From: Sipunculus nudus
Lineage: Eukaryota; Annelida; Sipuncula; Golfingiida; Sipunculidae
DNA length: 64,000 nucleotides
Direction: 5' to 3'
Assembly: GCA_026874595.1 (NCBI GenBank)
Contig: CM049317.1
Span: 33,284,901 to 33,348,900 of the forward strand
The notes below the pieces were generated by a model. The model was given only the letters and a program-made list of their open reading frames with translations, was not told the DNA's origin and did no database searches. The stretch's first letter is position 1. Every line of letters starts with the position of its first letter. Shown one piece after another: positions 24,613-38,219 of the stretch. The translations under genes were made by a program, and so were the position numbers.

Positions 24613-27240
24613 CTAAGTAACGTTCAATTCACATATGAAATAGCCAAAATTATAGATTTCCCAGTCATTCCAAGCGCCATCAGGTTCAATGACCATGTGA
24701 TCTTCCAAATTCATATAGTTGTCTGGTTGTCTACTGTCCCAGTGACTGTAGTTAAATTCTTCGCCGGTTGCTTCCCAGACCCAGAATCCTCCAGTCTTAG
24801 AGTCTGAACCCGATGTCCAGAAGCAAAGTAAGCTACAACAAAAAGAGTTACCATACTTAATTACTGTACATGGACTCGTATGTCTAATTCTAGTACCAAT
24901 GAACACTTATAATAATAAACCAATATTAGTATCAGTCATGGAACAATTTTGTGAAAAATATCAGTCTAAAACCGTACACTGATATTATATTGTAGTTTTT
25001 TTTTTATTTATATATTCACATACTTGCGTGATGTTTTTGCAGCAGTGTTCTCAAGTGTTTATCTTCAGATCCAGACTCAATGCTAACGAGGTCGCCTTTT
25101 TCAGCGTTGCAGGTAATGCGGGCCGTTAACCAATCTGCTTTTGTCACCAAGTAAATGAAATAACAGGACGGAATCCAACTTCCATCCCGTAATTTACGTC
25201 CGCAGGGAAAGCCATCACTGAAATTTGACAGGCAACTGATAACTGAAATAATTATGTTTCAGGAACGTTTAGTTGTGCGTTTCTTACATCATCACACTGA
25301 GGTGTTACCAATGCGTGTCTGAGCATAAAAGGCGAAGCGGAATTTATAAATTTATGTGCAAAATGTTAATAAAATATCCATCTGAAACATCTGGAAAATC
25401 TAAATGTGTTCACCTGGTTTACGGTTATAGAGAAATGAAAAGTTCGTTGCATTTAAATTTTCTAAAGATAAAATCAAATAGGAAGGTATCCATACCACAA
25501 TGTACGGTTTGGGAATAATTAATATAAGCAATTGTATGTCGGAATAATCATCTCAATTCACATTTAGGTAGATTTTCCATACATGGTAAAGGACCACTGT
25601 CAACATCTTATAAAATGTATATGTTTAGTCCTCCCTGTTACCCATCCTTTTGAACAGTGAATTTAGGTTAAAACCAGCAGCATGCCGATTATCAAGTCTT
25701 GGTCTTGATGTCAGAGGTATGAGAAATAGACCAAGCCTATCTATTATCACTATTATCTGCGCATCACACTGTGCTGTGACGTACGATTTCTTTCGTTTAA
25801 CACAGTAGTTTGAAATTGCCTACTATCAGGTCACTGTTGTAGACCCGTATCAATTAATATTTGTAGATTTTTATTTTGAAAATGTAACAAGTGAGTGTAG
25901 CTGATATATGGTGTCCGTTCCTTGGATATAATTAATAAGTTTGGTTAAAAAAAATGACACTTTTCACGATATCTGAAACTGTCATCTTTTACAACACAGA
26001 TTGGGCTTCTCAGATCAGGATCCTTAGGCTTGCCATTCTCTCGAAAAACCATTTTCAATTCGCCAGTGGCTCCCAGCAGGCTGCCTCATTTGAATGGATG
26101 TGATGACAACAAACACACGTGGTTCCACCCAGGTGATCGTTTACAAGATAGAAAAACAACGATCAGATTCTTTATGTTAATTGTGAAAAAAGCTGATAGA
26201 TACTTGATGTAGCGCACCATTAGAAAAATAAATTATTTAAGATGGACAGGCACTTCTAGGCCAAAGCGGTCTATGGGCTAGCGATCGCCGCCTTGTGTGA
26301 AAAAGCCTTACCGCTGCATGAACTTATATGCATACATCTTTCGGAAACGTGCCGTCCGCGGTTAAGCATTTCTTGTTCATTAGACTTACGTTACTCTCAT
26401 ACTAACGCCATGCTGTGACCAAAACTAATACAATAACTCGTTTTATTTAATTTTCTGTATCAAATGCATCATGGCATACATTTAGTATAAGTTGGTAGAA
26501 TTTATGCATTTACATATAATTTTTTGCATGTAAAATTGAATATTTCATGTTGAACACCAATTGTTCCAGCCTGTGAATCAGCCCCTAAACACATTTGTTT
26601 TTCTTTAGCGTCGTTAACCCGGATACAGCTACAAAGACAGCCCGGAAAGAAGTCACATTCTCGTTATCATGCAAATGTGCGATGTATCAGTAGTAAGGCT
26701 AGTTTTATGGCTGTATCTGTTTTAATATTCCTGCACCCCTTCTACGGTTCCAGTTTATTACTGGGCCAATATATCTGAGTGACCCAGTCACTACATAAAT
26801 ATGAAGCGGGGAACTGAGTGGTGAATTCTGCTTCGAATTGTTTGGATCAGAGGGATAGAAAGACGGATAGAAAGAACGCTAAATACAAGAAAGCGCCCCT
26901 GGAAAAGCGTTTCATGCGTAGATGTCATTGAGCCTGCGGATGGATCACACAATAGGAAGCAGGTAACCGTTGTGCAGAAGAAGTGCATATCTGTATTATA
27001 TAGGACGCGTAAAAAAACATGCTGTCTCTCTCCTTATGGTTGTGATTGAATGTTTGGTCATGCGTTTACCTTTAACTTCGGAATTACATTCCTCATCTTT
27101 AACCGGAGGAACACCTGTCGTGATCACAGCAGACATCGGTTTATCCTGGGCGGAACGGATTTCAGCTGGCGACATATAAAGTGTTTTGGGTTCTGTTTTT
27201 CAAGTGAATATCTTCGCGGTAGAGTTGTGCCGTGGGTAAA
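24613..27240 (-). CDS. C-type lectin gene, copy C (TSP1/unknown-domain exon plus single CTLD)
   Basis: Exons seen on the minus strand. About 27200-27070 encodes ...TTGVPPVKDEECNSEVKG, ending at GTAAAC, homologous to an exon in copies A and B. 25217-25024 is the N-terminal half of the CTLD (PCGRKL, WLTARITC, GDLVSIES), preceded by TTTCAG. 24832-24613 is the C-terminal half (FWTSGSDS, RQPDN, WND, YFICE), with stop TAG. The QPD and WND motifs suggest calcium-dependent galactose-type binding, but the C2 and C3 cysteines are both replaced (EDH instead of EDC, and none after WND). With the donor GTATGT at 25023 the last exon is out of frame by one base; using the GTGAAT seven bases later restores the frame. 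So the gene may use a shifted donor, or be recently broken. No signal-peptide exon was found, so the model is partial at the 5' end. Confidence 0.6.
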
Positions 27241-27244
27241 AGTC

Positions 27245-28555
27245 AACATGCATAACTCTACCTGATTGTAGTCCTACTAATATTAATTTTCTTTTGGAAC
27301 AATCTGCAAGCTGCTAATCCCAATTTCTTCTCTTGAAAACGTGAACTTTGGAATTTACTTGACAGCCAGTGTGTATGCAGATGCCGCTCTGCACAAGAAT
27401 ACTGTTAATAAATCAATATCAGGTTGACACACGAAATGCAAATGGTCGGTCATGAAGCTGTTTATTCACTCTGATAATTTTATACATGCCTGTAAAGGGT
27501 TCTTTGATTTATAGGCATCCTAATGCATGCCTCTTATCTGCCTCTTATCTGCCAATGTATTTTGCCCTGTAGAGCAAGGTTTTATACATGTGGACTGCAT
27601 TTTTTCAATTTATATCAAAACTTTTTGATGAAGAAAAACATGAATGTTCCCATTACAATAGAGCACATAAGCTCACCAGGCAACAGGTTGCTAAATCAAA
27701 CTCGATCAAAAGGCCTATTTATACATCCATACAACATCTTTATCAAGAATACTTTTGTGGATTTTGTATACACGTGTATCCATGAAGCCCTATTAATTTG
27801 CCATTAAAACTTTAAATTATCGCCAGCGTCCTCGAAGCCAAACGGCCGGTTAATGCTCATGAACAGACCAGCCAGGCTAGGTCTGATATCGATTTCTAAG
27901 AAATTCATGAATTATTTTAGGAAAATGGGAAATGGGAAAGTTTATGTAAATGTTCCCTCTAAGCAAGTGTAAAATCTTGATGAAACTGTCCAAATATACA
28001 GATATTCAAAAATGTTGCATAGTGTCAATTGTTGCAAATTCAGAGATGAGTAAATTAGAAAAGCAATTTGGGATGGTCTCCAGTAAACATTTATAAGATT
28101 CCTAGTCCAAGATATTAGGAGTGACATACCTGCTAATATCTCTGCCCCTGATATCACGATAAATCCTCGCGTGTCCGTTCAATGTTTAACAATGCCTCGC
28201 TTAGTGGGTTCATAGCCTTGAGAATCACCTCACAGCCCAGAAATTCCGTTTAGGATGAGATATTCCGTGTAGAATAACAAGGAAAAATAACAGAGTGGTA
28301 TTTGATTTATTTTATGATATTTGCTGACTAAAATTATTACAAAAGATAATCCACTCTGCTTTCTGTATTAAGACAGTTTCTAGTCCTACTTATGATAAAT
28401 CTAGGTCAATAATAACAAACATAAACAAATGTACCACAGTAACAGGTCTTTTCATATGCTACTTAAAGCACTCATAATATTATCACTTCAGTCATTACTT
28501 CACATAAAATTTCAATGCGAAAGAAGTAAGTAGATTTTTTTTTATTTGACTAACT
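27245..28555. other. No supported gene
   Basis: Upstream side of lectin copy C. A first exon and promoter of that gene should lie here or further right, but none could be identified. Confidence 0.4.
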
Positions 28556-28559
28556 ATTT

Positions 28560-30350
28560 ACTTATAATTTAACCTTAAAGGTGCCATTCACCTGCCTTTA
28601 AAAAATTGATTTGTTTAAGGATCGTCTTTATTTTCCCTACAGCACATAAGTGAAAACATAAAACACAGAAATATGGTACGAGAAGTGAATTTATTATGCA
28701 CAATGCTCCAACATAGTAAAACATGAGGAAAATGCGTAAAAATTAAAAAAAAATCCAGGTGGCACCACCAGTTTGCAGGAACTGATGAAACAATCCATGA
28801 TGCATATGCATGCAAAAAATAATGTCAATCAATGCACTAGTGGTTCAGATACCAGAGCTTTTGTATCACCGTTTTAGTTATTCTGGGGGGTACTTCTGGG
28901 CCCTATAGCTCGGACAATATAGGCGACAGGGAACTAATTTCAGGTTTCCAAGGAGACTTTTTATGTCTGAAAAGAAGATTCTAGGTCTAGTCATAAGGAA
29001 TTGATCCTTGTTAACAGATGACTGCATCTTTCAAGGTCTCAAAAATAGTTGAAAAAAAATAGTAAAAAAAAAAAAATACAAAAAATACAGATGGTGCCAC
29101 CAGTCTGCAGAAACTGATGGAACACTCCGTGATCAATATCTATGCAAAGAATCACGGTGATCAATGCATTAGTTGTTCAGATATTAGAGCTTTTGTATCA
29201 AAATTTTCATTATTCTAGGGGGTTCTTCGGAACCCCATAGCAGGAAGAATATGGGTAACAGAGACCTAATTCCAGGTTTCCAAGAAGACATTTCATGGAC
29301 CTCTCTGGATTTAAAGTGAGAAGATTCCAAGTCCAGCGGTTACGATTTGTGACCTGTTAACATATGACGTTATCTTTTAAGGTCTCAAAAATAGATAAAA
29401 AAATCATAACAATCTAAAAAAAATACAGGTGGCGCCACCAGTCTGCAGAAACTAACGAAACACTCCATGATCAATATCCACGCAAAGAATCACAGTGATC
29501 AATGCCTTAGTTGTTCAGATATTTGAGATTTGTATCAATTTTTTTATTAATCTTGGGGGCATTTCGGAGCCCTATAAATAAAAGAATATGAGTGACAGAG
29601 ACCTAATTCCAGGTTTCCAAGAAGACTTCTTATGGACCTCCCTGGATATAAAGTGAGAAGATTCCAGGTCTGGCGGTTACAATTTGTGCCCTGTTAACAG
29701 ATGACGACATCTTTTGAGGTCTAAAAAATAGAGAAAAACTCAATATCCATGCAAAGGATCATGGTGATCAATGCATTAATTGTTCAGGTACTTGAGCTTT
29801 TGTATCAAATTTTCATTATTCTGGGGGGTATTTTGGAGCCCCATAGCTTAAAGAATATGGGTAACAGAAACCTAATTCCAGGTTTTTAAGAAGACTTTTA
29901 ATGGATCTATACCTGCATGTAAAGACAGAAGATTCTACGTCCAGTCATTAAGATTTGTGCTTTGTTAACATATGACGGCATCTTTTGAAGTTTCAAAAAC
30001 AAAGAAAAAAGTCGTAAAAACCGAAAAATACAGGTGGCACCACCAGTCTGCTGAAACTTATTAAACACTCCATAATCAATATCCATGCAAAGAATCATGG
30101 TGATCAATGCATCAGTTGTTCAGATATTTGAGATTTGTATCAAATTTTTCATTAATCTGGGGGGTATTTCGGAGCCCCATAGCCTGAAGAATATGAATAA
30201 CAAAGACCTAATTCCAGGTTTCAAATGATATTTTTCATGAACCTATCTGGATGTAAAGTTAGAAGATTCCAGGTCCAGTGTTTACGATTTGTGCCTTGTT
30301 TACGGACAGACGGCCGGACGGACGACGGACAAAGAGTGATCGCAATAGCT
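28560..30350. repeat. Satellite array, about 335-bp units
   Basis: About five degenerate units, recognised by GGTGGCACCACCAGTCTGCAG (about 28758, 29090, 29428, 30034), TTGTTCAGATAT, TTATTCTGGGGGG, CCTAATTCCAGGTTTCCAAG and GTCTCAAAAATAG at constant offsets. The array ends in GGACAGACGGCCGGACGGACG, a GC-rich terminus that recurs in the window at 47905-47990 (minus). No coding potential. Confidence 0.85.
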
Positions 30351-31835
30351 CAGATGACTTACAGTCAGCTGAGCTAACAATGTTACAACTATACACCTGC
30401 AGGCAGAGTGACACATATTCAACGTTTTCACGATACACGAGTGACACAAGGCCTAACCTGACTAGCATTAAATGGGTAAGAACATCTGTTGCAATTGGAA
30501 AGAATGTACAATTGCTGATCACATGTTGCAGGAAACTTTTGAAGAAGTAATTAAAAAGAAATTATGTGTAACAAACGTTCTGACAAGTCAGCAGACAACA
30601 ACACTCTTGTAAAGCAAATGACAGTACATGTGTACGGCAAATCCATGTTTCAACTCTCATAAGTAATTATTTGTGACATCAAAACATATTTAATATTTTC
30701 CGTATTTACCATTTTAAACATAAGAACAGATGGATTAACAAATTATTGTATCCATGCCTCTTTTATCTATCTCAGAACTAGAAAAAGCATTCTAGTATTA
30801 AATATCGGTGATTATTTTATTTATAATGGTTTTATTGCGTGTTTCCTGATACAGGAGTAAACAAATTGCCAATACGACATGTCACATGGCGCTGATGAAT
30901 TTCACCTTACCTGTACCACAACAGGCATTTGTTATGTGTGTTTCATTCTGGTGATTATTTCAAAAGGAAATTCTATATGTTTCATAAAACATGAGTAAAG
31001 AAAGGGCAAATAAGGCATGTCGAATAAGATTGGTGATATATCAAAGGCTCTACCAGTATCCCATTTTAAAATAGAAATGAAGTTTTAAAACACCCATACC
31101 CTGAACAAATAAACAATGTGTTATTCATCTTATTTCTAGAATATCAAAGAGTCGGAATAATTTGGTATCACATTGTTTGTGTAAGCAGAGCGAAATCGAT
31201 TCCCTTAGTCACCATTATGCTAACTTACTTATATAAATAAGAAAATAATGGGCTTGCGTCAAGGTACTCTTGATGATCAGTGACTGATCAGACTTTCATA
31301 TTCCACCTTTGCTGTTAAAATAGTTTAATTAACATGTACATTTGTTGAAAAATATAAATTCGCAGATTTCTTAGGCATTTTATAGCGACAGTCAAACTGG
31401 GGAGTAAATTATGCAGCAAACGCAAATGCACCATAACAAATTCATTCTCTATGTGAAGAATCATTTCGTGGACAGATCAAGTGATTGATTTATTTTGTTT
31501 ATTTACTTTGAATAAAATAAACATGGTGGTTCCAATGATTTTTATTTTAATTTTCGTTTTATACAGCTTCATAAATAAAAACGCGTGGACATTTGCATAA
31601 TGAAAATATAGACTATAAATTTGCTTATTGTTGTGACAAGACGGCTTTTGATGATATTGTGACTGTGAAACTTTAATATCGGTTTTTACGTGATATAGAA
31701 TATATCGTAGTTATTGCTTAATAGGCTAAAATGATGGTTTTGAATGATATTTTAACGCAACATATGTTCACCGTTACACTTTAAGTGCTCAGTGCATTTC
31801 GATCGCTTCTATAAAATCAGTACTACTCAAAAAAG
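30350..31835. other. No supported gene
   Basis: AT-rich noncoding sequence between the satellite array and duplication copy B. Nothing recognised. Confidence 0.5.
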
Positions 31836-31993
31836 TCTCTGGAAATTCCAAAGCTCCGCTTGTAACCCACCTCCTTTTTATTGATCAGCCAAGATGATAA
31901 TCGCAGATTAACTTCACTTCACCGGCCCGAACCATTGATTAAATGAGTTGTACATTTAAAGTTTGTCCCAAGTGATCTGGAAACACATAATTT

Positions 31994-32106
31994 AACAGGG
32001 GCGTAGTCAGGATTGAGGGAGGGGAGGGGGCCATGATCTGTGGCGGATCCGGAAATTCGAGGGTGGGGGGGTTTGATATATCTATGGGTTTTAAGAAAGC
32101 TAAGTG

Positions 32107-32203
<97 letters not shown>

Positions 32204-32821
32204 CGGTGACAACCCGACTCAGTAGGCAATCGGATAATTGGGCTGGTAAGCCTACTCGAGTCGTGATACTAGTAATATGGAGGAATGTATCGCAGTGGTC
32301 TTGCATCTGGTTGCATTTATATTGCGGTAAACGGCCCATAATCTCAATATTATGCTTGGAATGGTGAATAAACACAATGGTATATATGTTAGCTCGCAAC
32401 CCAAACTGAAACACCGTCTTCATGGACACGGGTCATTTCCTTTATCGCCTGCAAGTTGCCTGCGTCCTGAAACCCGTGCGAGCCATGCTTGTGTTCATGC
32501 GGTCATAAATAAAACAAACATGCCGAGGGGTTTATCAATGTGCTGGGCTAAACAGGAACTTTTCATGCTCATATTTGGTATTATTAGAAAGTACACAAAA
32601 ATGCTGCGAATGGTCTGGTTTATGTTGATTGACAGTGTACCTGTAGCCCATGAATCATTGTCAGAAATGACGAAAATATTTGCATCTTCATGAGGCCTGA
32701 TAATGCGATCCTCAGACGTAGATGTCATGACACTCTGGCGCTATAGTAATCTGGTCGTAATGCCAGAGGGTCGATATGACGCTAATATATATATACATAT
32801 GTGTATATGTATGTATGTATA

Positions 32822-32852
<31 letters not shown>

Positions 32853-33170
32853 GGTAGTAGTAGTGGTATTACTACTATACGTTATATATTTTAGTGTATT
32901 GAAATATAGACTTTTTTTTATTTTCAATTATGAACCAATGGTTAATTAAGGTTAATTACAGTTTCATTGGGGGTGGAGGTGAAGGGGGGGGGGGGGGGTA
33001 TCGGATCGGAGGTACAGTGTTCATCGGTTGCTATGTTTTTATTGTATGAGCATTATTATCTTACATAAGGGATGAAATTGTACTTAAATCACAAATAATC
33101 TTGATGCTTAAGTCTGTAACAAAGGGCATTTCATGATTAAATGATGCTAATCTTCCACAACAGCATCACC
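31994..33170. mobile_element. Insertion in duplication copy B: hAT-like end, TA tract, dispersed repeat
   Basis: Starts CAGGGGCGTAGTCAGGATT, a terminus typical of hAT-type MITEs. (TA)n occupies 32110-32200. 32208-32786 matches 47213-47788 (same strand). A TTA-repeat lies at 32824-32852 and a G run at 32985-32998. No matching right terminus or target duplication was found, so it is probably a composite of several insertions. Confidence 0.5.
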
Positions 33171-33890
33171 TTATCTTAGGCAATACCTTTCATCCCATGG
33201 AATATTACAATGGCATCATTTTTCTTCTTCTAAATTATGTGATGAACATCTTATTCTTAAAAGACATTTCCTTAAGTTAACATTTTGTATAACTATTTTT
33301 CATGTTAATTTAAAAGGTGAATATATTCTTAAACGGCTATTATTAGATATACTTCTCATCCAATCATGCAATAAAGAATCATTTAATTTCCGTTTCAATA
33401 CTAAAATAAATAATTAACCTTTTCCTGTTTCTTGTTCAATCCAAACATTAACAAAACCTTGCGAACATAATACTTTTTTATATTGAATGCCAAGTTCTGC
33501 AATAGAACGTCATCTTTAACAATTTAGTCCAGTGAGTTATTGCTCTTATTATATAATGAATCTCCAAGGGCAGCCGCTCACATTCTCCTAATACTTCAGC
33601 AGCTGGTGCATTAATATTATATGTGAATATATTTACAGAACTTGGTATGTACACTTTCAATATTGTTACATGTATCAAAACCCCATAGTTCAATACCATA
33701 ACACAGAATTGGAAGGACCATCCTATCATAAAGAAAGAAGGATTTACAGGTAGATAGTTGCATGTATTTTGAGATAAATTGTTTGTTTATAATTAAAGCT
33801 TTGTTTGCTTGACAAATTAGATTTTGCTTTATTTTGGACCAATTAATGAGCATGTAAATGTACCTCCCGGTTATTTATAATTATTGACAG
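33170..33890 (-). pseudogene. LINE (non-LTR retrotransposon) ORF2 C-terminal fragment
   Basis: On minus, from about 33880: QANKALI, DRMVLPILCYGIELWGF, HTKFCKYI, then in a shifted frame PAAEVLGECERLPLEI and THWTKLL, then DWMRSISNNSRLRIY and LRKCLLRIRCSSHNLE. This order matches the region after the reverse transcriptase core in CR1/jockey-like LINEs. At least three frameshifts and stops make it dead. The catalytic RT and the endonuclease are absent: a 5'-truncated copy. Confidence 0.8.
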
Positions 33891-34484
33891 TTTCTCCAAA
33901 TTTCGCCATAGTCTGCGGGGGATGTTTTAAAATAAGGCTTATACCTGCACTTTGAAATAAGCTGAAATCTTTTTACGAGGCCATGTGAATCCGGGAAAGA
34001 TATAGCTGAAATATTTCTTTGAGGAAATAGTTACAGCTTCCACTTGGAGATTCAAGCACACAACCCTCGAGGTTCAAAGGCTGTAAATTTTATGGGTTTA
34101 ACTGATTAAGCAAAGATGTTACAGTCAAAATACATTTCAATCAAAAATTGGTGATACCTATTTGTTATCAATAATGGTTTGAAGCTAATATTAGGCTACA
34201 TTTTCATCCGATTCTGTAATTACAAACATAATTTCTTTTCTTTATTTTACAACATCATCCGATGATGACTGACAAGTAGCAAAGGCATACAAAAAGCAAA
34301 CATGAAAATTTTAAGAGATATTTGAAAAGAGGTGTTGGACAGCTCACCTTTTTTTAAATCTTATTTTAATATATGCTGTGTTGTCTACAAATATTGTGAA
34401 CAATTATGTCAACTGAGTGAAAACTTTCAGACAGGCATTTGGGATATATACGTGCTCTACTGTTTCTATGATTCCTGTAAATCG

Positions 34485-35195
34485 CTATGCTTGAATTTCA
34501 CAAATGATATAGGAAAACCCGCACATCGGAAAGTCATTCAATCTACCATTTGGCTGGAGGACCAGGTAGTCTTCGAAGATTGTACTGCTGTCCGGTTGCC
34601 CAGGTGCCCAGTCATTGTATTTCACGTCTTTGCCGGTTGCCTCCCAGAACCAGATTCCTCCATTAGTAGAATCTGAACCTGACGTCCAATGATCCTCACC
34701 AGCTGTGCGCATAGGAAGATAGAATGACAATAGCCGACATCTGGGGAAACTAACCTCAATGACATAATACTTATTCCCGAAACATGTATGTAATTAAATC
34801 AGATCTGCTGTGATAGGAGTTGTTTAATATAAGGTATATTTTATTTTCATAGTTTCAAAGTTTATCTCACCTGTATTATACTTCCTTTTAAATTGTGATG
34901 GAGACGAGATGGCCCTTGTTGCGCATGCAGACTGTTCTTTCAACAATCCTATTTGTTCTTGTCGTGAGAATGTTGTAACAAGAAGCTGCCCGACTCCCAT
35001 TCTCTAACTTATACCCGCAAGGGAATCCATCACGCAACCAATGCGGACAAACGATACCTGAAAATATTAAGGACGGAATGTATATTTGAAGTTATAACAC
35101 TGCAATTATATAGCGAGATTTTGATTTTATATGATTAAAAGGGAATGAAAAAATGTTTGATAACTAAAACAAATAGTTATGATCGTTCTCTCCTC

Positions 35196-35240
<45 letters not shown>

Positions 35241-35615
35241 CCTTTAACTTTGGAATCACATCCATAAACACTGTCCGTTCGAACCCATGTAGTCCTGAAA
35301 GCAGACATTGAGTTTTTCTGTTCGGAACTGACCAGAGTTGTGTTGAGTTTGAAATATTCAAGCGAACATCCTAGCGCTGAGTTTTGTTTTATTCTTCATG
35401 ATTTCCCAGCTTATGTCATAGCGCAAGAGTTATGTTATCCAAGCTATTTTCCAGGGAAAATCCTTCAGGGATTAGAAGGTCACATTTCCGCATTTCTTCT
35501 ATTGTAACATACGGTGTACTGTTTTTCTTTCCATGTCTGCCCACCCGGCACCTAGGGGTCCATGATCCATCACAGGACTTCCACGATGGCCAAGCCTCCC
35601 AGTGTGACAAAAATG
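34485..35615 (-). pseudogene. C-type lectin pseudogene, copy B
   Basis: Exons on minus: about 35610-35242 (TSP1-like: EAWPSWKSC, CRVGRHGKK, EEMRKCDLL), 35057-34871 (CTLD first half) and 34702-34485 (CTLD second half, HWTSGSDSTNGG, GQPDSS, YIICE). The last exon is fully open, but the middle exon is 29 bases shorter than in copy A (187 versus 216). It has lost the residues after LVSI and shifts into a TAA. WND is changed to LND, removing a calcium ligand partner. The TSP1-like exon has stops after DNITLAL and its 3' end is frame-shifted relative to copy A. I call it a pseudogene; a rescued transcript skipping the middle exon cannot be excluded but would lack half a lectin fold. Confidence 0.72.
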
Positions 35616-37016
35616 CAGTTACAAAACAGAGTTCTGTTTATGAAATTATATTCACGTAAATTTACCAGAGCGGGAAGGACACATGTGTATATATAAAATT
35701 GTGCTGGATATTTTAATTAATAAATGTACATTTATGAGTTAATGTTCAGCATGTGGAGTGGCAATATTCAATACTTTCATTAAAAATATAGATAAAGGTG
35801 TTGATAACTAGATATAGGCGAGAAATCACCACGATTACTTCAGCAAACTAGTCCATTTAAAAAAACATAAAATGCAAACATGTAATATGCACTTTACAAA
35901 TTAACCTGATATTAGCAATATGTGATAAAAAGTTAAATTATCATCTCCACTAGAAGCACTTCGTCATATATGAATATGCATTAATTATCTTGATGATGAC
36001 ATGATAATAACCTATCATTGTGTAACAGGTTTTTTTTTTAGCGAAAGGGAAAGATATGGCTTTCAAGCACCTAATCCATGGATTTATACATATGGATTAG
36101 CAAACATTCTCATTTTTCTTCTTGCCGTTGGTGGTTCAATGCAAATTCCAAAAAAGGTATTTGTGTACTGTAGTAAAATGCACAAAAAATTACAGTTAAT
36201 GAATACACATCATACGTCAATAAAATTATGAATTTTACTATTCTATGAATAAAAATTCTGATCACATCTTTATTCTTCATATAACGACCTCCTGGGAATT
36301 TTTAACATTACTTAGTATGCACAAAAACGTTTAGAAGATACCTTGATTTATTTTCTGTATGTGCATTTGCTCTAGAGCATTATCGAGAAAAGCCACTTGA
36401 GTAAATGCAAGATGCAATGCAGGGTACAAATACTTCATTTTTTTCGGTCGTATGGTTAATCTATAGAGCAAAACAATAATCATTATTAAATATATGAGTT
36501 AATATCTCGGAACACCTACTTACACAGGTATTTTTGTTTGTAACTATTCCCACATTAAATGTCATAAAAATTATGAAAATAGTAAAAGCCTTTGAGTTAA
36601 ATATTTTTATCTCATGTTCTAATACAAGTAAAACGCCAATAAATCTCCCTTTTTAGAGACACAACATGACATGTTTTGAATGGACATTTATAATGCTTCG
36701 CGCTCAAATAGTAAGAGGAATAAATATATCCTGAAAACCAGGTGTCTAGTGCGAACCGAATTAATCAGTGTATGAGATTTCCATAACAATTCAGGGATTC
36801 GCTTTTGAAATACCAGTGATACCATGTTATTTCAGAGACGATAACTTGGATTTCACACCAAGATCTAAAAAAGGTGAAAAGATAAATAATCACAGACCTC
36901 TGAAAATATGCTAAACAGCGGTAGAAATAAGATGTTAAACCGAGCCAAAGTTGTTTTCAGACAAGTATATTTCGAAAATAATATAACATATCCATACATA
37001 TAACACTCACTTTTCC

Positions 37017-37020
<4 letters not shown>

Positions 37021-37077
<57 letters not shown>
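37021..37077. repeat. (TA)n microsatellite
   Basis: Inside duplication copy B; the corresponding position in A' has only a short AT tract. Confidence 0.9.
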
Positions 37078-37081
<4 letters not shown>

Positions 37082-37710
37082 CCGCACTTAGAAAACATCT
37101 TACTGTCTGAAAATATATACTCAAACACTTTAGCACTAATTCGAGGATACTAAATGGTTCTGTCAATCCTGAGAGTAGCATTTATAGGAGACATTTTCCT
37201 ACTTTTAATCCGAAATAACAAAGGGCATTTTAATATAAACCTTATGGAGTTGTTCCTCAGGAACCATTGTATCACAGAGATCCTTTGTACTCATTGAATA
37301 ATAGCCATTTGTATGTTTTCTTTAGTTTCATTCAGATCAAGCATTTCGTTCCATGTGCGATCCCTTCATATATATGACAAATCCGGTTTTTTAAGTATTA
37401 AGGTAAAGTGAATATATATTGCCTGACTACTAATTGTTTCGTGCAGTCTTGGCCGTACACTGGAACGCTGACTATGCATAATGGGCAAACTGTAATACAA
37501 AATACAAATTAAGATCGTTTACTTCATACATTAAGGCCTTTCTCTGATTCATCACTGACAAAACTTTAAATGTATTTTATGGGACTTTGGTTTAAACACG
37601 TGGATACCTTTATGTCTTTTTATTCGTTTCACGAAGATACCTATACGCGTATGAATAGGAATAACAATGCGACTATCATTATTACAAAATATATAAAATA
37701 TCAGGTTTAC

Positions 37711-37767
<57 letters not shown>

Positions 37768-38219
37768 AGTGAGTGTGTGTGGGTTGTAAATTGTATTAGA
37801 TTGTTGTATTAAACGCTTTCTAAAAAGCTTAGGTTTTGAGTGGTTGACCTCTCAGTTCTAATTGAATAAGGATTGTACGTGATATCTACAACAGTATTGA
37901 TTTTATATTTACATATAACATCCCGATGGTTCATCGTACCGTCGGGACCAATACATACCATGCGAGGTTATGACCTCGAAGCCCCATATCCCTTCAGATA
38001 TATTGACAAAAATAGAACTCGCGATGTCTGTCCGTTTTAGAGGATCGTTATATGTACTGGATACGAAAACGGGACGAGAAATTTTATCCGGTGTCTGGGA
38101 TAGTGAGCTGATTATTGGACCTGCGAGCCATGGACCCATTCCTGGGTAATACCACAAAGGAACCGCCGAAAGGCGCACTGTTTTTGTGAGTGAAACACGG
38201 ACGTTATGCTCGGCCATCC

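Larger units (their letters stand above)
31836..37765. repeat. Segmental duplication, copy B
   Basis: Complete counterpart of copies A plus A'. It is interrupted at 31994-33904 by sequence absent from copy A (a hAT-like end, a TA tract, a dispersed repeat and a LINE fragment). It carries lectin pseudogene B. Ends, like A', in a TA microsatellite. The stretch 36340-37020 has no counterpart in A or A' and I see no gene in it. Confidence 0.85.

Noticed and set aside
26030-26212. Possible exon near 26.0-26.2 kb on either strand
   Set aside because: A protein-like minus-strand stretch (GELKMVFRENGKPKDPD) exists, but no convincing splice sites or homology; left unassigned.
31919-32429. Long frames encoding runs of Ile-Tyr
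   Set aside because: They are translations of the TA microsatellite on either strand; the same applies near 17.7, 22.1, 37.0, 37.7, 53.9 and 55.5 kb.
36001-36231. Hydrophobic plus-strand frame conserved in duplication copies
   Set aside because: Conservation is explained by DNA duplication, and there is no start codon placement, splice evidence or homology.
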